Assembly (NCBI GenBank): GCA_018675635.1
Contig: JABGXU010000007.1
Coordinates: forward strand, 526,525-590,524
Direction of reading: 5' to 3'
DNA: 64,000 nucleotides
Source: Gammaproteobacteria bacterium
GTDB taxonomy: Bacteria > Pseudomonadota > Gammaproteobacteria > Poriferisulfidales > GCA-002705445
The position numbers were made by a program, and so were the translations under genes. This document shows positions 27,548-38,945 of the stretch, piece by piece; position 1 is the stretch's first letter, and each line of letters begins with the position of its first letter. The notes under the pieces are model-generated. The model ran no database searches. It saw nothing but the letters and a program-made list of their open reading frames with translations, and was not told where the DNA came from.

Positions 27548-27991
27548 TTATATTTCATATGGATTTAATATATTAAATTTCTTTAATATATTTATTTCTG
27601 TTAATTCCATTTTTTCTTGATCATCTTTATTATCATGTGTGTAACCTAATATGTGAAGAATACTATGCACGCTTAAATGCGCCCACCTATCTAATTTATT
27701 TTTGTTATATAATAACGCATCATTATTTATTTTATTTGCACACATTGCTATATCACCAATAATTTTTTTATCATCTATTAATAAATCTTCAAATGGAAAT
27801 GCTAATGTATCAGAAATTTTATCTTGATTTTTATATAACATGTTATATTTTTTCATTTCTTCTTGAGTAACAATTTTTATTGTAATCTCAGCATTATCTT
27901 TGTATTCAAAAGCCTGAAACCATCTTTGAAAATCTTGCTGTTCAGGAACATATTCATCTGATATTTGGTTAATTAGGTGGCATACTATCAT
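27548..27991 (-). CDS. ybeY: rRNA maturation endoribonuclease YbeY
   Basis: A 147-residue zinc-dependent RNase needed for 16S rRNA 3' maturation and ribosome quality control. The metal motif is complete: H109-x3-H113-x5-H119 in HSILHILGYTHD. The DTLAFPF segment near residue 61 is also typical. Its ATG shares one base with the phoH stop. Confidence 0.95.
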   Translation of the reverse strand: MIVCHLINQISDEYVPEQQDFQRWFQAFEYKDNAEITIKIVTQEEMKKYNMLYKNQDKISDTLAFPFEDLLIDDKKIIGDIAMCANKINNDALLYNKNKLDRWAHLSVHSILHILGYTHDNKDDQEKMELTEINILKKFNILNPYEI

Positions 27992-28944
27992 TATAATTTA
28001 TTTTCATATGCTTTAATAATTTTTTTAACTAAGGGGTGTCTCATCACGTCTTTATCTGTAAATTTACAAATACTTACTCCCGTAATTTTAGATATTATTG
28101 GCAGTACATGCACTAATCCTGAAAAAGCATTTGGTAGATCTATTTGAGTTATATCTCCAGTTATAACAGCTTTAGAGTTTTTTCCAAGTCTTGTTAAAAA
28201 CATTTTCATCTGCTCTTTTGTCGTATTTTGCGCCTCATCAAGTATGATAAATGAGTTATTAAGTGTTCTTCCTCTCATATAAGCTAAAGGCGCAACCTCA
28301 ATAACACTTTGATTAATAAATTTATTTAATAATTGTGGCCCCATAATAGTACTTAAAGCATCGTACATTGGTCTTAAATACGGGTCAATTTTCTGTGATA
28401 AGTCACCAGGCAAAAAACCTAAATTTTCACCTGCTTCTACAGCTGGTCTAACAAGTATAATTTTCTTAATAAAACCCATTTCATAAATATGTAGAGCTGC
28501 TCCAATTGCTAAAAAAGTTTTTCCTGAACCCGCAGCCCCAATTGAAAATACTAAATCCTTTTTCAATATGGTATTAATAAATTTCTTTTGGTTAGGGCTG
28601 CATATTTTAATTTTATAATTTCTAAATGTAATAAAATCGTCCGTAACATAAGATTTTTCTTCCAGATCATGCGCTTTAGAAATTATTTCAGGCTGATGCA
28701 AAAAATTATGTAATAAATCTAACGAAATCTCACTATTTTCAGTTGTTAAATAAAGTTTTTTTAAAGCCTCGGAAGCAATAAATATATTTTTTTTATCACC
28801 TAAAAAATTAAATAAATTTCCTCTTTGATTTATCTCAACATTAAATCTTAATTCAATTTCCTTAATATTGTTATTAAGCGGTCCACATAGACTAAGTAAT
28901 CTATTGTTATCAATTGGTTCTAGTAATATTTCAATTTTTTCCAT
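27991..28944 (-). CDS. ybeZ: PhoH family ATPase (YbeZ)
   Basis: A 317-residue P-loop ATPase. Walker A GAAGSGKTFLA lies near residue 137, and the Walker B region FIILDEAQNTT with TRLGKNSKAVITGDITQIDLP further on is typical of the PhoH family. The N-terminal ~90 residues look like a small RNA-binding (KH-like) domain. It acts with YbeY in RNA metabolism and is the direct upstream neighbour of ybeY. Confidence 0.93.
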   Translation of the reverse strand: MEKIEILLEPIDNNRLLSLCGPLNNNIKEIELRFNVEINQRGNLFNFLGDKKNIFIASEALKKLYLTTENSEISLDLLHNFLHQPEIISKAHDLEEKSYVTDDFITFRNYKIKICSPNQKKFINTILKKDLVFSIGAAGSGKTFLAIGAALHIYEMGFIKKIILVRPAVEAGENLGFLPGDLSQKIDPYLRPMYDALSTIMGPQLLNKFINQSVIEVAPLAYMRGRTLNNSFIILDEAQNTTKEQMKMFLTRLGKNSKAVITGDITQIDLPNAFSGLVHVLPIISKITGVSICKFTDKDVMRHPLVKKIIKAYENKL

Positions 28945-28950
28945 ATATAT

Positions 28951-30279
28951 TTATATATTTAAAATCTCACCTTTTAAAGTTTTATTATCAAGTTCGGTTA
29001 CCTTTATATTTAATATTTCACCAATAAGGGTCGAATTACCTGCTATATTAATAATTTTATTATTTTTAGTTCTTCCAACAACCATATCATTGTATTTTGA
29101 CGATATACCCTCAACTAAAATTTCTATTTTTTCTCCAATTATTGTTTTTGACCTATTTTTTGACAAAGAATTTATTGTTTCTTTTAAATAACACAAACGT
29201 TCCTTTTTAATTTCATCACTAATGTTATCTTCTATTGAGGCAGCAGGTGTGCCAGGTCGCTTACTATAAATAAAGCTATAAGATTGATCGAATTGTATTT
29301 CTTTTATTATATCTATAGTTTTTAAAAAATCGCCTTCTGTTTCTCCAGGAAAGCCTACAATAAAATCTGAAGAAAAAGTAATATCAGGTCTTATTATCTT
29401 CAGCCTTTTAATAATAGATTTATATTCCAACACTGTATAACCTCTTTTCATCGCTGCTAAAATTTTGTCTGAACCACTTTGTATTGGGAGATGCAGATGA
29501 CTTACTAGCTGCGGTAGTTTTTCATATGCTAAATATATCTGTTCATCAAAATTATTTGGGTGAGATGTTGTAAATCTAATTCGTTTAATATCTAAATTCT
29601 TAGCAATATAAAATAACAATAATCCAAAATTGATAATATTTCCATTTTTATCTTCATAGAAATATGCATTAACATTTTGACCTAACAGAATTATTTCTTT
29701 TGTTCCATTATTAACTAGATTATTAATTTCTTCTATAATATCATTTAATGGCCTACTAACTTCTGTTCCTCTTGTATATGGAACAACGCAGTATGAACAA
29801 TACTTGCTACAACCTTCCATTATAGTAACAAACTCAGAAAACTTTGATTCAGTTACGGTGGGCAAATTATCAAATTTTTCTATCAGTGGAAATTCAACAT
29901 CTACTACAGTTTTTTTTGAAACTAATGATTTTTTATATAGCTCAGGAAGCCTATGTATTGTTTGAGGACCAATAACCATATCAACGTATGGTGCTCTAGA
30001 AGAAATTTCTACGCTTTCTTGTGATGCAACGCAACCAGCTACACCTATTACAATATTCGGATTTTTTTGTTTTAGCTTTCTCCATTTCCCCAACAAAGAA
30101 AAAACTTTCTCTTGTGCTTTTTCTCTTATAGAGCAAGTATTAACAATTAAAACATCAGCATCTTCTTTAATTTCAGTGTTTTCAAAATTCATTTCTTTGG
30201 AAAGTAAATTTTTCATTTTATCACTATCGTATTCATTCATTTGACAGCCTTGTGTTTCAATATAATATTTTTTTTTCAT
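28951..30279 (-). CDS. miaB: tRNA-2-methylthio-N6-dimethylallyladenosine synthase
   Basis: 442 residues starting at the ATG at 30279 (a TTG one codon upstream is the alternative). A radical-SAM methylthiotransferase modifying A37 of tRNAs that read UNN codons. The N-terminal UPF0004 domain provides auxiliary-cluster cysteines (QGCQMNEYDS, NTCSIRE, AGCVAS). The radical-SAM motif is CSKYCSYC, and a C-terminal TRAM domain closes the protein. The start overlaps the stop of the upstream glycosyltransferase gene by one base (TGATG). Confidence 0.95.
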   Translation of the reverse strand: MKKKYYIETQGCQMNEYDSDKMKNLLSKEMNFENTEIKEDADVLIVNTCSIREKAQEKVFSLLGKWRKLKQKNPNIVIGVAGCVASQESVEISSRAPYVDMVIGPQTIHRLPELYKKSLVSKKTVVDVEFPLIEKFDNLPTVTESKFSEFVTIMEGCSKYCSYCVVPYTRGTEVSRPLNDIIEEINNLVNNGTKEIILLGQNVNAYFYEDKNGNIINFGLLLFYIAKNLDIKRIRFTTSHPNNFDEQIYLAYEKLPQLVSHLHLPIQSGSDKILAAMKRGYTVLEYKSIIKRLKIIRPDITFSSDFIVGFPGETEGDFLKTIDIIKEIQFDQSYSFIYSKRPGTPAASIEDNISDEIKKERLCYLKETINSLSKNRSKTIIGEKIEILVEGISSKYNDMVVGRTKNNKIINIAGNSTLIGEILNIKVTELDNKTLKGEILNI

Positions 30280-31301
30280 CAAATTTTATTCCCATTTTCT
30301 AAGCCTGCACCAATATTGATTAAATATAAAATTAACGGAAGATAAGCTATAAACGTTATTATAATATGATAATTTATAAAAATGTTAGATAATAAAGCTA
30401 ATGGTAAAACCCATACAATATTAATAACGAATAAAGAGCACAATGTAAATAATTGAGACTTGTTTTTTCTTGTTACTATATGAAACCCATGAGTAAGATG
30501 CGGCTTTAAAACATTTGTCTTTGTTACTATCCTAACGATAAGCGTGTAAGTAGAATCAGATATAAAAACTGATAGTAATATAAGCCAAGTATATATACTA
30601 ATAACTGATTCATTTCCTGTATAAATTGTAAAAAAAGCAAATATACAGCCTATAGCAACACTACCAGTATCTCCCATAAAAATTCTTGCAGGGTGCCAAT
30701 TCATAATAATAAAACCAGTAACAGAAAAACCAAGGCCTAAAAGATACAAATATATTAAGCTTTCTGAATTATTTAAATAAATAATTAAAGAAGCGGCAAA
30801 GGAAACAAATATACATTCAATTGAAGCATAACCGTCAATACCATCCATAAAATTATATAAGTTCATTAACCAAACTGACAATAATATTGATAAAATAATT
30901 ACAATAATTGATGATTGGCTATATATATTATCCTCCAAGTTAAGTGTGTTAATTTGAAAGTAACCAACAAAAAATAATGCAACGAAAAATTGAGTTGCAA
31001 GCCTAGCAAAAATATTAATTTCTTTAAAATCATCTATTAATCCAATTATTACTATAGGGATTAATGATATGAGTAGTATCGATAAAGGCTCTGAATATAT
31101 ATGTACAAAATTTGATAACATTAAAAAATATATAAAATATGAAATTAATATTGCCAAACCGCCAACTGTTGGTGTAGGTAATTTATGAGAACTTCTATTC
31201 GATGGCTTATCTAAAACTACATATTTTAGTGAAAATTTCTCTATTAAAAATGAGCCTATTAATGAAAATACAACTGTTAAAAAAAAAATAAATAAAAGCA
31301 T
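30279..31301 (-). CDS. WecA/MraY-family undecaprenyl-phosphate sugar-1-phosphate transferase
   Basis: A 340-residue membrane enzyme with about ten helices. Family motifs are DKPSNRSSHKLPTPTVGG at the N-terminus, IGLIDDFKEI, NLYNFMDGIDG and NWHPARIFMGDTGS, and the cytoplasmic HGFH motif. These enzymes transfer a UDP-activated sugar phosphate to undecaprenyl phosphate, starting O-antigen or other glycan synthesis. Sequence and site do not point to MraY (no mur cluster here); a WecA/WbpL-like role is more likely. No other glycan genes are nearby. Confidence 0.85.
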   Translation of the reverse strand: MLLFIFFLTVVFSLIGSFLIEKFSLKYVVLDKPSNRSSHKLPTPTVGGLAILISYFIYFLMLSNFVHIYSEPLSILLISLIPIVIIGLIDDFKEINIFARLATQFFVALFFVGYFQINTLNLEDNIYSQSSIIVIILSILLSVWLMNLYNFMDGIDGYASIECIFVSFAASLIIYLNNSESLIYLYLLGLGFSVTGFIIMNWHPARIFMGDTGSVAIGCIFAFFTIYTGNESVISIYTWLILLSVFISDSTYTLIVRIVTKTNVLKPHLTHGFHIVTRKNKSQLFTLCSLFVINIVWVLPLALLSNIFINYHIIITFIAYLPLILYLINIGAGLENGNKI

Positions 31302-31327
31302 TTAAGTATATAAATTATCGCATTAAT

Positions 31328-31777
31328 TTAAAAAGGTATATCGTCTTCAAATTCATCTGAACCAGATTTTTTTGAAGCATTATTGCTATTATCTTGATTC
31401 ATGTCATTTGAGGCTCGATCAGTATTTCTAGAATTCGAGGAAGCACCAGAACCACTAATAAAGTTAAATGATTCTCCTATAATATCTGTTGAGTACCTTT
31501 CCACGCCATCTTTCTCATATTTATTAGTCTGCAATCTACCTTCAATATAAAGTTGTTGACCTTTTTTTAGATATTGATCAATAACTTCTGCGCTTCTTCC
31601 AAAAAACACAACTCTATGCCACTCCGTTTTCTCTTTTTTTTCACCAGATGCTTTATCTGTCCAGTTCATAGAGGTAGCAATACTAAGCCTGCATGTTGTT
31701 ACACCAGATGGAGACGATCTTAATTCTGGATCTGCGCCTAGATTTCCCAAGATTATTACTTTATTTACGCCTGCCAT
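31328..31777 (-). CDS. ssb: Single-stranded DNA-binding protein
   Basis: A 149-residue OB-fold tetrameric protein for replication and repair. N-terminal GVNKVIILGNLGADPE and the FGRSAEVIDQYLKKGQ region are typical. A flexible Ser/Asn-rich linker (about 112-140) leads to the acidic partner-binding tip DDIPF. It is divergent from uvrA, as in other Gammaproteobacteria. I saw no LexA box in the 116-bp shared gap. Confidence 0.97.
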   Translation of the reverse strand: MAGVNKVIILGNLGADPELRSSPSGVTTCRLSIATSMNWTDKASGEKKEKTEWHRVVFFGRSAEVIDQYLKKGQQLYIEGRLQTNKYEKDGVERYSTDIIGESFNFISGSGASSNSRNTDRASNDMNQDNSNNASKKSGSDEFEDDIPF

Positions 31778-31893
31778 ATTAAATAACTCCCATTATTTCT
31801 TGTACATTATTCATATATTTGCAATTAATACTATACCTTTTAATTTAGTAGATATATTCTATGCAGTTGATTCATTCATAATATCATATGTAA

Positions 31894-34704
31894 ATGCAGA
31901 ATATAATAATTAAGGGCGCTAGAAGCCATAATTTAAAAAATGTCGATGTAACGATACCAAGAGATAAACTCATTGTTATAACTGGGTTATCTGGATCTGG
32001 TAAATCAACTCTCGCTTTTGACACAATATTTGCCGAAGGACAAAGAAGATATGTTGAATCACTATCAGCATATGCTAGACAGTTTTTAACAAGAATGGAA
32101 AGACCTGATGTCGATCATATAGAGGGTCTATCGCCTGCGATAGCAATAGAGCAAAAAACAACATCTCATAATCCAAGATCAACTGTAGGAACAATAACAG
32201 AGGTGCATGACTATTTAAGATTATTGTATGCCAGAGCAGGAACACCAATATGTCCTATTCATAAAAATAGTTTAGAAGGTAAATCAGCTTCGGAAATTGT
32301 AGAAGAACTATATAAACAATACGAGGAAGATGAATCAATAATAATATTGACGCCGTTAGTAATAAATAGAAAAGGCGAGCATAAAAATATCATAGAAGAT
32401 ATAAAAATAAAAGGATTCGTGAGATTACGAATAAATAATGAAATTTATAACATCAATGAAATACCAAAAATAGATCCAAAGAAAAATAATACAATAGAAT
32501 TGGTTGTAGATCGTTTAAAAATAAAGAAATCTTCAAAAATAAGACTTACCGAGTCAATTGAAACGGCTTTAAATTATAAAAATGATTTAGTAACAATATA
32601 TTGCGCAGATAAAAATTCTAATAAAAATTATTCATCTAAATTTGCATGCCCTAATTGCGGTTACAGTATAAATGAACTAGAACCAAGATTGTTTTCATTT
32701 AATAGTCCGGTTGGGGCATGCAAAGAATGTGATGGACTGGGCGTTAATCAATTTTTTGATGAAAATAAAATTATTAACAAAGAGTTAAGTTTATCAGATG
32801 GCGCTATAAAAGGATGGGATAAAAGAAATGAGTTTTATTATCAGATAATAGCATCCCTATCTAAACATTTTAATTTTGACACAAATGCAGATTACTCATC
32901 ACTAAGCAATAAAGTTAAGCAAATAGTTTTATATGGAACTGGTGATCAAAAAATTGAATTTACATATTATAATAGTTCAGGGAAAAAAATAAAAAAATTA
33001 CAAGTTTTTGAGGGTGTTTTAAATAATTATGAAAGAAGGTATAACAATACTGAGTCAAATTTTGTTAGAGAAGAATTAAATAAATATTTGTCTAAGCAGG
33101 TATGTGGAGAATGTAAAGGTAGTAGATTATGTGATCATGCAAGAAACGTATTAATAAATAATTTAAATATTACTGATATATCAATTATGCCAATTGAAGA
33201 CTGTTTAATCTTTTTTAACAAGTTAAAGCTTTCAGGAAAGAGAAAAAAAATTGCAGATAGGCTTATTTCTGAAATTGTCTCTAGATTAGGATTTTTAAAT
33301 AATGTTGGTTTAAATTACCTAAGTTTGGACAGGAGTGCTGAAACTTTATCTGGTGGGGAAAATCAGAGAATTAGATTAGCTAGTCAAATTGGTGCAGGAC
33401 TTGTCGGTGTAACATATATATTAGATGAACCATCTATTGGGTTACACCAAAAAGATAATGATAAACTTATTGAAACGCTATATAACCTAAGGGATCTGGG
33501 TAATACAGTAATTGTTGTTGAACACGATGAATGTACTATAAGAGCTGCAGATCATGTTATTGATATAGGCCCAGGAGCAGGCATTCATGGTGGAATGGTA
33601 ATTGCCGAAGGTACTCCTAAGGAAGTTGAAGCTACCAAGAATTCAATAACTGGGGAATACCTTTCTGGTAAGAGGAAAATTAATATACCAAATAAAAGAG
33701 TGCCACCCACATCAAAAAAAATTGAAATATATAAAGCATCATCAAATAATTTAAATAATATTAATGTATCAATACCAATTGGCTTAATAACTTGTGTAAC
33801 AGGAGTTTCCGGATCTGGTAAATCATCTTTAATTAACGAGACGCTATACAAATATCTAAGCAATAAAATTAATAAAAACAGCCATACTCATGGAGATGTA
33901 AAAAATATTATTGGCTGGGAAGAATTTGATAAAATTATAGAAATAAACCAAAGCCCAATTGGTAGAACACCAAGATCTAATCCAGCAACATATACGGGTT
34001 TATTTACGTTGATACGTGATTTATTTTCAGCAACACACGAATCAAGATCAAGAGGCTATAATCCTGGTAGATTTAGCTTCAATGTTAAAGGTGGTCGATG
34101 TGAATCATGTCATGGTGATGGTGTAATAAAAGTAGAAATGCATTTTTTACCAGATATATATGTTCAATGTGATATTTGTAAAGGCAAGAGGTATAATAAT
34201 ACAACTCTTGAAGTATTATATAAAAATAAAAATATTACAGAAGTATTAGGTATGACTGTTGAAGAGGCGTTTCTTTTTTTTAATAGTGTTCCAACTATAA
34301 AAAGAAAGCTACAAACACTTGTTGATGTAGGTCTTTCATATATAACAGTAGGACAAAATGCTACTACTTTATCTGGTGGCGAGGCTCAAAGAGTTAAATT
34401 AGCCAAAGAGTTATCCAAAAAAGATACTGGTAAAACCATTTATATTTTTGATGAGCCAACAACAGGGTTGCATATACATGATATCGATCAACTATTAAGA
34501 ATTATGTATAAACTTAGAGACAAAGGAAACACGATTGTTATTATTGAACATAATCTTGATATTATAAAAACTGCAGACTGGATAATAGATATGGGCCCAG
34601 AAGGCGGAAACAAAGGTGGTCGTATAATTGCAAAAGGAACACCTGAAATAGTTGCTAATAATAAAAAATCTTATACTGGGAAATACTTAAAAAAAATTCT
34701 ATGA
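31894..34704 (+). CDS. uvrA: Excinuclease ABC subunit A
   Basis: A 936-residue damage-recognition ATPase of nucleotide excision repair. It has two ABC-type nucleotide sites ([12 protein letters not shown] near residue 33, [10 protein letters not shown] near 640), two LSGGE signature motifs (about 485 and 825), and CxxC zinc modules (CPNCGYS/CKECDG and [14 protein letters not shown]). The only plus-strand gene in the 25.1-64 kb interval. Its 3' end overlaps the convergent rplQ by 6 bp. Confidence 0.97.
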   Translation: MQNIIIKGARSHNLKNVDVTIPRDKLIVITGLSGSGKSTLAFDTIFAEGQRRYVESLSAYARQFLTRMERPDVDHIEGLSPAIAIEQKTTSHNPRSTVGTITEVHDYLRLLYARAGTPICPIHKNSLEGKSASEIVEELYKQYEEDESIIILTPLVINRKGEHKNIIEDIKIKGFVRLRINNEIYNINEIPKIDPKKNNTIELVVDRLKIKKSSKIRLTESIETALNYKNDLVTIYCADKNSNKNYSSKFACPNCGYSINELEPRLFSFNSPVGACKECDGLGVNQFFDENKIINKELSLSDGAIKGWDKRNEFYYQIIASLSKHFNFDTNADYSSLSNKVKQIVLYGTGDQKIEFTYYNSSGKKIKKLQVFEGVLNNYERRYNNTESNFVREELNKYLSKQVCGECKGSRLCDHARNVLINNLNITDISIMPIEDCLIFFNKLKLSGKRKKIADRLISEIVSRLGFLNNVGLNYLSLDRSAETLSGGENQRIRLASQIGAGLVGVTYILDEPSIGLHQKDNDKLIETLYNLRDLGNTVIVVEHDECTIRAADHVIDIGPGAGIHGGMVIAEGTPKEVEATKNSITGEYLSGKRKINIPNKRVPPTSKKIEIYKASSNNLNNINVSIPIGLITCVTGVSGSGKSSLINETLYKYLSNKINKNSHTHGDVKNIIGWEEFDKIIEINQSPIGRTPRSNPATYTGLFTLIRDLFSATHESRSRGYNPGRFSFNVKGGRCESCHGDGVIKVEMHFLPDIYVQCDICKGKRYNNTTLEVLYKNKNITEVLGMTVEEAFLFFNSVPTIKRKLQTLVDVGLSYITVGQNATTLSGGEAQRVKLAKELSKKDTGKTIYIFDEPTTGLHIHDIDQLLRIMYKLRDKGNTIVIIEHNLDIIKTADWIIDMGPEGGNKGGRIIAKGTPEIVANNKKSYTGKYLKKIL

Positions 34705-35079
34705 TTCTTCAGTAACTAATTCTTTTTTATCAACAAGTTGAACAATTGCCATAGGTGCTTTATCACCTGGCCTATAGCCACATTTTAGTACTCTTAAATA
34801 ACCACCAGGTCTAGATTTAAATCTTGGACCAAGATCATTAAATAATTTAGATACAGCATCTTTTGAACGTATTCTAGAAAAAACTATTCTTCTTTTGGCT
34901 ACAGTATCAATTTTAGAAATTGTTATTAATCTTTCTACGTAACCTCTTATTTCTTTTGCTTTTGGCAATGTTGTTTTTATTTCCTCGTGTTCTATCAAAG
35001 AAGATGACATATTTTTTAGCATAGCTAGTCTATGTGTTGGTGTTCTATTTAACTTTCTTCCGGAATATTTATGTCTCAC
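34699..35079 (-). CDS. rplQ: 50S ribosomal protein L17
   Basis: 126 residues with the usual opening [17 protein letters not shown]. It starts with GTG. As the last gene of the alpha operon it follows rpoA by 9 bp. Its stop lies inside the uvrA 3' end, so the operon has no room for a conventional terminator before the opposing gene. Confidence 0.97.
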   Translation of the reverse strand: MRHKYSGRKLNRTPTHRLAMLKNMSSSLIEHEEIKTTLPKAKEIRGYVERLITISKIDTVAKRRIVFSRIRSKDAVSKLFNDLGPRFKSRPGGYLRVLKCGYRPGDKAPMAIVQLVDKKELVTEES

Positions 35080-35088
35080 TTCAATCTC

Positions 35089-36090
35089 CTAAAATTTTTT
35101 AACTTGTTTATCTTGGTCCTGAAGATCACTTGGAGGCCAATTATCAAGTTTCATTCCTAAGGATAACCCATAAGTACCTAATATATCTTTTATTTCTGTA
35201 AGTGATTTTTTTCCTAAATTAGGAGTTTTTAATAATTCATTTTCTGTCCTTTGTATCAAATCACCAATGTAATATACATTTTCAGCTTTTAAGCAGTTTG
35301 CAGATCTTACAGTTAATTCTAAATCATCAACAGGTCTTAGTAAATTAGGATCAATTTCAGCTTCTACAGTTTTCTGCTCTTTTTCTTCGATTGCTTTTAA
35401 ATCTACGAAAACGGAAACTTGATCATGAAGAATTGTAGCAGCCTCTCTTATGCATGTTTCTGGATCAATAGTGCCATCTGTTTCTAACTCAATTATTAGT
35501 TTATCTAAATCTGTTCTTTGTTCAACCCTTGCTGAATCAACTCTGTAAGATACTTTTTTTACCGGACTATAACTTGCATCTATTAGTAATGACCCAACTA
35601 TTCTATTTGAATCTTCCTTTCTTTGGCTTGCAGCTGAATACCCAATTCCTTCACTAACTTCTATTTGCATACTTAATGATCCGCTTTTTGTTGTTATATT
35701 AGCGATAACGTAATCTGGATTTACTACTTCTATATCGTTTTTCAACTCAATATCAGATGCTGTAACTTGCCCTATTTCGTTTTTAGATAACATTAATGTT
35801 GCAGATTTATTTCCGTTCATTTTAAATGATACGTCTTTTAAATTTAACATAATATCAATTACATCTTCTTGAATACCTTCAATTGTACTGTATTCATGTA
35901 ATACGCCATCTATAGAAACTTCTGTCACTGAAGATCCTACAATTGAAGAAAGCATAATTCTTCTAAGTGCGCTCCCTAGTGTATGACCAAAACCTCTTTC
36001 TAATGGCTCTAAAGTAACTCTTGTATAATTTAAAGAAATGTTCTCAATATTAACTATTCTTGGCTTTAATAAATTATTAAAATTTGACAC
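35089..36090 (-). CDS. rpoA: RNA polymerase alpha subunit
   Basis: 333 residues, starting with GTG. The N-terminal assembly domain includes [22 protein letters not shown]. The C-terminal domain (about 250-315) has the DNA- and activator-contacting [22 protein letters not shown] helix-hairpin-helix. A polar tail follows. It lies between rpsD and rplQ in the alpha operon. Confidence 0.97.
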   Translation of the reverse strand: MSNFNNLLKPRIVNIENISLNYTRVTLEPLERGFGHTLGSALRRIMLSSIVGSSVTEVSIDGVLHEYSTIEGIQEDVIDIMLNLKDVSFKMNGNKSATLMLSKNEIGQVTASDIELKNDIEVVNPDYVIANITTKSGSLSMQIEVSEGIGYSAASQRKEDSNRIVGSLLIDASYSPVKKVSYRVDSARVEQRTDLDKLIIELETDGTIDPETCIREAATILHDQVSVFVDLKAIEEKEQKTVEAEIDPNLLRPVDDLELTVRSANCLKAENVYYIGDLIQRTENELLKTPNLGKKSLTEIKDILGTYGLSLGMKLDNWPPSDLQDQDKQVKKF

Positions 36091-36105
36091 AATATAATAC
36101 CTCTT

Positions 36106-36729
36106 TTATTTAGAATATAATTCAACTACTAACGATTCATTTATATCTGAAGGAAGATCCATTCTCTCAGGTATAGATTTAAAAACTCCTTCCATTTTTT
36201 CACTATCAACAGAAACCCATGATGATGTTAATCCAACCTGATCATTTAATATCAAGGAATCCTTTATTCTTATTTGACTCTTAGATTTTTCTTTTATAGA
36301 AATAATATCTTCTGCAGACACTTGATAAGAAGCAATGTTTACCACTAATCCATTAACTAAAATTGATTTGTGACTAACTAATTGTCTTGCTTCAGCTCTC
36401 GTGCATCCGAAACCCATACGGAATACAACGTTATCTAACCTGCACTCCAATAATTTTAATAAATTTTCCCCAGTCGACCCACTTTGTCTTGCGGCTTTTT
36501 TATAATAAAGTCTAAACTGTTTTTCTAAAACTCCATATATTCTTTTTAATTTTTGTTTTTCGCGTAACTGTAATCCGTAATCTGATAACCTTGATTTTCT
36601 ATCTGAGTGTTGTCCTGGCTGTGTATCAATTTTACATTTAGAATCCAAGGGTCTGCTTTTACTTTTAAGTAAAAGATCAGTTCCTTCTCTTCTCATTAGC
36701 TTACATTTTGGTCCTATATATCTTGCCAC
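36106..36729 (-). CDS. rpsD: 30S ribosomal protein S4
   Basis: 207 residues, GTG start. It is a primary 16S rRNA binder. The N-terminal region lacks the four-cysteine zinc site of some bacteria (C- form), and the S4 RNA-binding domain [22 protein letters not shown] is intact. In E. coli S4 represses the alpha operon by binding the leader before rpsM. The gene lies between rpsK and rpoA. Confidence 0.97.
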   Translation of the reverse strand: MARYIGPKCKLMRREGTDLLLKSKSRPLDSKCKIDTQPGQHSDRKSRLSDYGLQLREKQKLKRIYGVLEKQFRLYYKKAARQSGSTGENLLKLLECRLDNVVFRMGFGCTRAEARQLVSHKSILVNGLVVNIASYQVSAEDIISIKEKSKSQIRIKDSLILNDQVGLTSSWVSVDSEKMEGVFKSIPERMDLPSDINESLVVELYSK

Positions 36730-36732
36730 TTC

Positions 36733-37128
36733 TTATACTCTCCTTTTTTTAGGTGGTCTACACCCGTTATGAGGAATCGGTGTAACATCATTAATATCTG
36801 TTATCTTGTACCCTATATTATTTAAAGCTCTTACTGCTGATTCTCGTCCTGGACCTGGTCCTTTTACATTAACAATTAAGTTTTTTAAACCAAATTCTTT
36901 TCCTAGGTTTCCAGCTTTTTCAGCAGCAACCTGTGCTGCAAAAGGTGTGCTTTTTCTAGAACCTCTAAATCCTGCTCCGCCAGCTGTTGCCCAACACAAT
37001 GTGTTGCCCTGTCTATCTGTTAGTGTAACTATTGTGTTATTAAAAGTTGAATTAATTACAGCTATACCATCAGTAACAACTTTTTTAACTTTTTTCTTTG
37101 TCTTTGTATTTGTATTTGTTTTTGCCAT
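36733..37128 (-). CDS. rpsK: 30S ribosomal protein S11
   Basis: 131 residues. Core motifs are [36 protein letters not shown] and the C-terminal [11 protein letters not shown]. The N-terminal ~15 residues are a Thr/Asn/Lys repeat ([10 protein letters not shown]), partly a low-complexity tract. The platform protein of the small subunit; 13 bp from rpsM. Confidence 0.97.
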   Translation of the reverse strand: MAKTNTNTKTKKKVKKVVTDGIAVINSTFNNTIVTLTDRQGNTLCWATAGGAGFRGSRKSTPFAAQVAAEKAGNLGKEFGLKNLIVNVKGPGPGRESAVRALNNIGYKITDINDVTPIPHNGCRPPKKRRV

Positions 37129-37141
37129 TAATAATTCCTAA

Positions 37142-37498
37142 TTATTTTCTTATTGCTTTTCTAGGACCTTTTCTTGTTCTAGAGTTATTTTTAGTTTTTT
37201 GACCCCTTAAAGGCAATCCTTTTCTATGTCTTATTCCTCTATAAGTCCCTAAATCCATTAATCTTTTAATATTAAGAGTTACTTCTCTCCTTAAGTCACC
37301 TTCAATATTATATTTAACTACCTCAGTTCTTATTGTTTCAATTTCTTCTTCAGTTAATTCTTTAATCTTAACAGAAGGTTTTATATTTGAATCTACACAA
37401 ATTTTCTTAGCTCTTGTTGGACCAATACCATAAATTGCCTGTAGGGCAATCACCGTGTGCTTATTATCTGGTACATTTATTCCTGCTATTCTAGCCAT
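37142..37498 (-). CDS. rpsM: 30S ribosomal protein S13
   Basis: 118 residues: [12 protein letters not shown] at the start, [12 protein letters not shown] helix-hairpin-helix near residue 25, and the C-terminal tail [16 protein letters not shown] that contacts tRNA. First gene of the alpha operon, 58 bp after rpmJ, with a candidate promoter in the gap. Confidence 0.97.
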   Translation of the reverse strand: MARIAGINVPDNKHTVIALQAIYGIGPTRAKKICVDSNIKPSVKIKELTEEEIETIRTEVVKYNIEGDLRREVTLNIKRLMDLGTYRGIRHRKGLPLRGQKTKNNSRTRKGPRKAIRK

Positions 37499-37522
37499 TA
37501 TATTTCCTAAAAAATGTTAAGT

Positions 37523-37550
37523 ATTCTAACAATACTGTTAATATGTTCAA
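37523..37550 (-). promoter_or_regulatory. Candidate alpha-operon promoter/leader upstream of rpsM
   Basis: On the minus strand TTGAAC (37550-37545) and TAGAAT (37528-37523) are 16 bp apart, giving a start near 37516, about 18 nt before rpsM. A small AGTATT-GTTAG-AATACT stem-loop overlaps the -10. In E. coli an S4-binding leader lies at this place, but I could not recognise the pseudoknot. Confidence 0.3.
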
Positions 37551-37556
37551 CCATTA

Positions 37557-37670
37557 TTATCCTTGCCTCTGCTTGTGTCTTGGATTTACACAAATTACAC
37601 GAATAACACCATTTCTTCGTATTATCTTGCAATTTCTACATATCTTTTTAACTGACGCTCTTACTTTCAT
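37557..37670 (-). CDS. rpmJ: 50S ribosomal protein L36
   Basis: A 37-residue protein found by translating the gap between secY and rps[20 protein letters not shown] and then [17 protein letters not shown]. The zinc ribbon is complete (C11, C14, C27, H32), the C+ form. Its ATG overlaps the secY stop (ATGA). This is its normal position at the end of the spc operon. Confidence 0.95.
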   Translation of the reverse strand: MKVRASVKKICRNCKIIRRNGVIRVICVNPRHKQRQG

Positions 37671-38941
37671 CTTTTATAACCCTGTAAATTTGATTTCTTC
37701 ATTAAACTTCCATATTGATAATTCATCATATGGGACTGCAATTGTCCTATAAAATCCATTACTACAACAACAATAATTAATAGCGATGTTCCTCCAAAAT
37801 AAAAAGGTACATTTAATCCAATTATTAAAAATTCTGGCACTAAACATACTAAAGTAATATATAAAGCTCCAACAGCAGTCAACCTTGTTAAAACACTATC
37901 AATATATATAGAAGTTTGCTCACCTGGCCTAACGCCTGGAATTGAAGCACCAGATTTCTTCAAATTTTCAGATGTTTCTCTGGAATCATAAACTAATGCA
38001 GTGTAAAAAAAACAAAAGAATATTATAGCTGCTGCATAAAAAGTTACATAAAGTGGTTGCCCTGGTGCTAATGTTGATGATAAATCTTTTAGCCAACTCA
38101 TGCCTTCAGCTGATCCTGCCCATTGGCCTAAAGTTGATGGGAAAAGAATTATACTTGAAGCAAAAATTGGTGGTATTACTCCTGCCATATTAAGCTTTAA
38201 TGGCAAATAACTTGATTGGGCTTGAACTAATTTTCTACCCTGCTGTCTTCTTGCATAATTTACCGTAATTTTTCTTTGGCCTCTCTCAATAAATACTACA
38301 AAACCTGTAACAGCTATAGCTAAAATCAAAATCATTACTACTAAAGCAGAATTTAATTCGCCTGTGCTTGCAAGCTCTAAAGTTCCACCAACTGCTGTTG
38401 GCAAACCAGATACTATACTTATAAATATTATTATAGATATGCCGTTTCCAATACCCTTCTCAGAAATTTGTTCTCCAAGCCACATTAAAAACATTGTTCC
38501 AGTGACTAATGTAATAATTGTAGAAAATATAAATCCACTTCCGGTATAAAGAGAAATACCCTGAGACTGGAGTGCTACTGCAACTCCTCCCGCTTGTAAT
38601 GTAGCTAGTGCCAATGTTCCAAATCTTGTGTATTGAGTAATTTTTTTTCTTCCTGTTTCTCCTTCTTTTTTTATTTCTTTTAAAGCTGGCATTGTAGATG
38701 ACATTAATTGCATGATTATAGAAGCTGATATATATGGCATTATTCCAAGAGCTAGTATACTAAATCTTTCAAGAGCTCCACCTGAAAACATATTAAACAT
38801 ATCAATTATCGTTCCACTTTGTTGCTCAAAAAAACTTGCTAACGCTGCAGGATTAATGCCAGGCACAGGGATATATGTGCCAATTCTATAAACTAAAATT
38901 GCACCAAAAACAAAAAATAATCTTTTTCTTAATTCTTCCAT
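37667..38941 (-). CDS. secY: Preprotein translocase subunit SecY
   Basis: The ten-helix channel subunit of the Sec translocon. I place the start at the ATG at 38941 (424 residues, [10 protein letters not shown]...). A longer frame from a TTG at 38977 would overlap rplO by 32 bp and add 12 residues without homology. Plug and first helix: [12 protein letters not shown]. The cytoplasmic loops include [15 protein letters not shown], and later [19 protein letters not shown]. secE at 62214 encodes its partner. Confidence 0.95.
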   Translation of the reverse strand: MEELRKRLFFVFGAILVYRIGTYIPVPGINPAALASFFEQQSGTIIDMFNMFSGGALERFSILALGIMPYISASIIMQLMSSTMPALKEIKKEGETGRKKITQYTRFGTLALATLQAGGVAVALQSQGISLYTGSGFIFSTIITLVTGTMFLMWLGEQISEKGIGNGISIIIFISIVSGLPTAVGGTLELASTGELNSALVVMILILAIAVTGFVVFIERGQRKITVNYARRQQGRKLVQAQSSYLPLKLNMAGVIPPIFASSIILFPSTLGQWAGSAEGMSWLKDLSSTLAPGQPLYVTFYAAAIIFFCFFYTALVYDSRETSENLKKSGASIPGVRPGEQTSIYIDSVLTRLTAVGALYITLVCLVPEFLIIGLNVPFYFGGTSLLIIVVVVMDFIGQLQSHMMNYQYGSLMKKSNLQGYKR

Positions 38942-38945
38942 ATAT

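Noticed and set aside
31778..31893. SOS box in the ssb/uvrA gap
   Set aside because: No CTGT-N8-ACAG or near match was found on either strand by eye.
36806..37141. 111-residue plus-strand ORF opposite rpsK
   Set aside because: A shadow of rpsK; its VFVFVF tail is only the antisense of the Thr/Asn/Lys-rich rpsK N-terminus.
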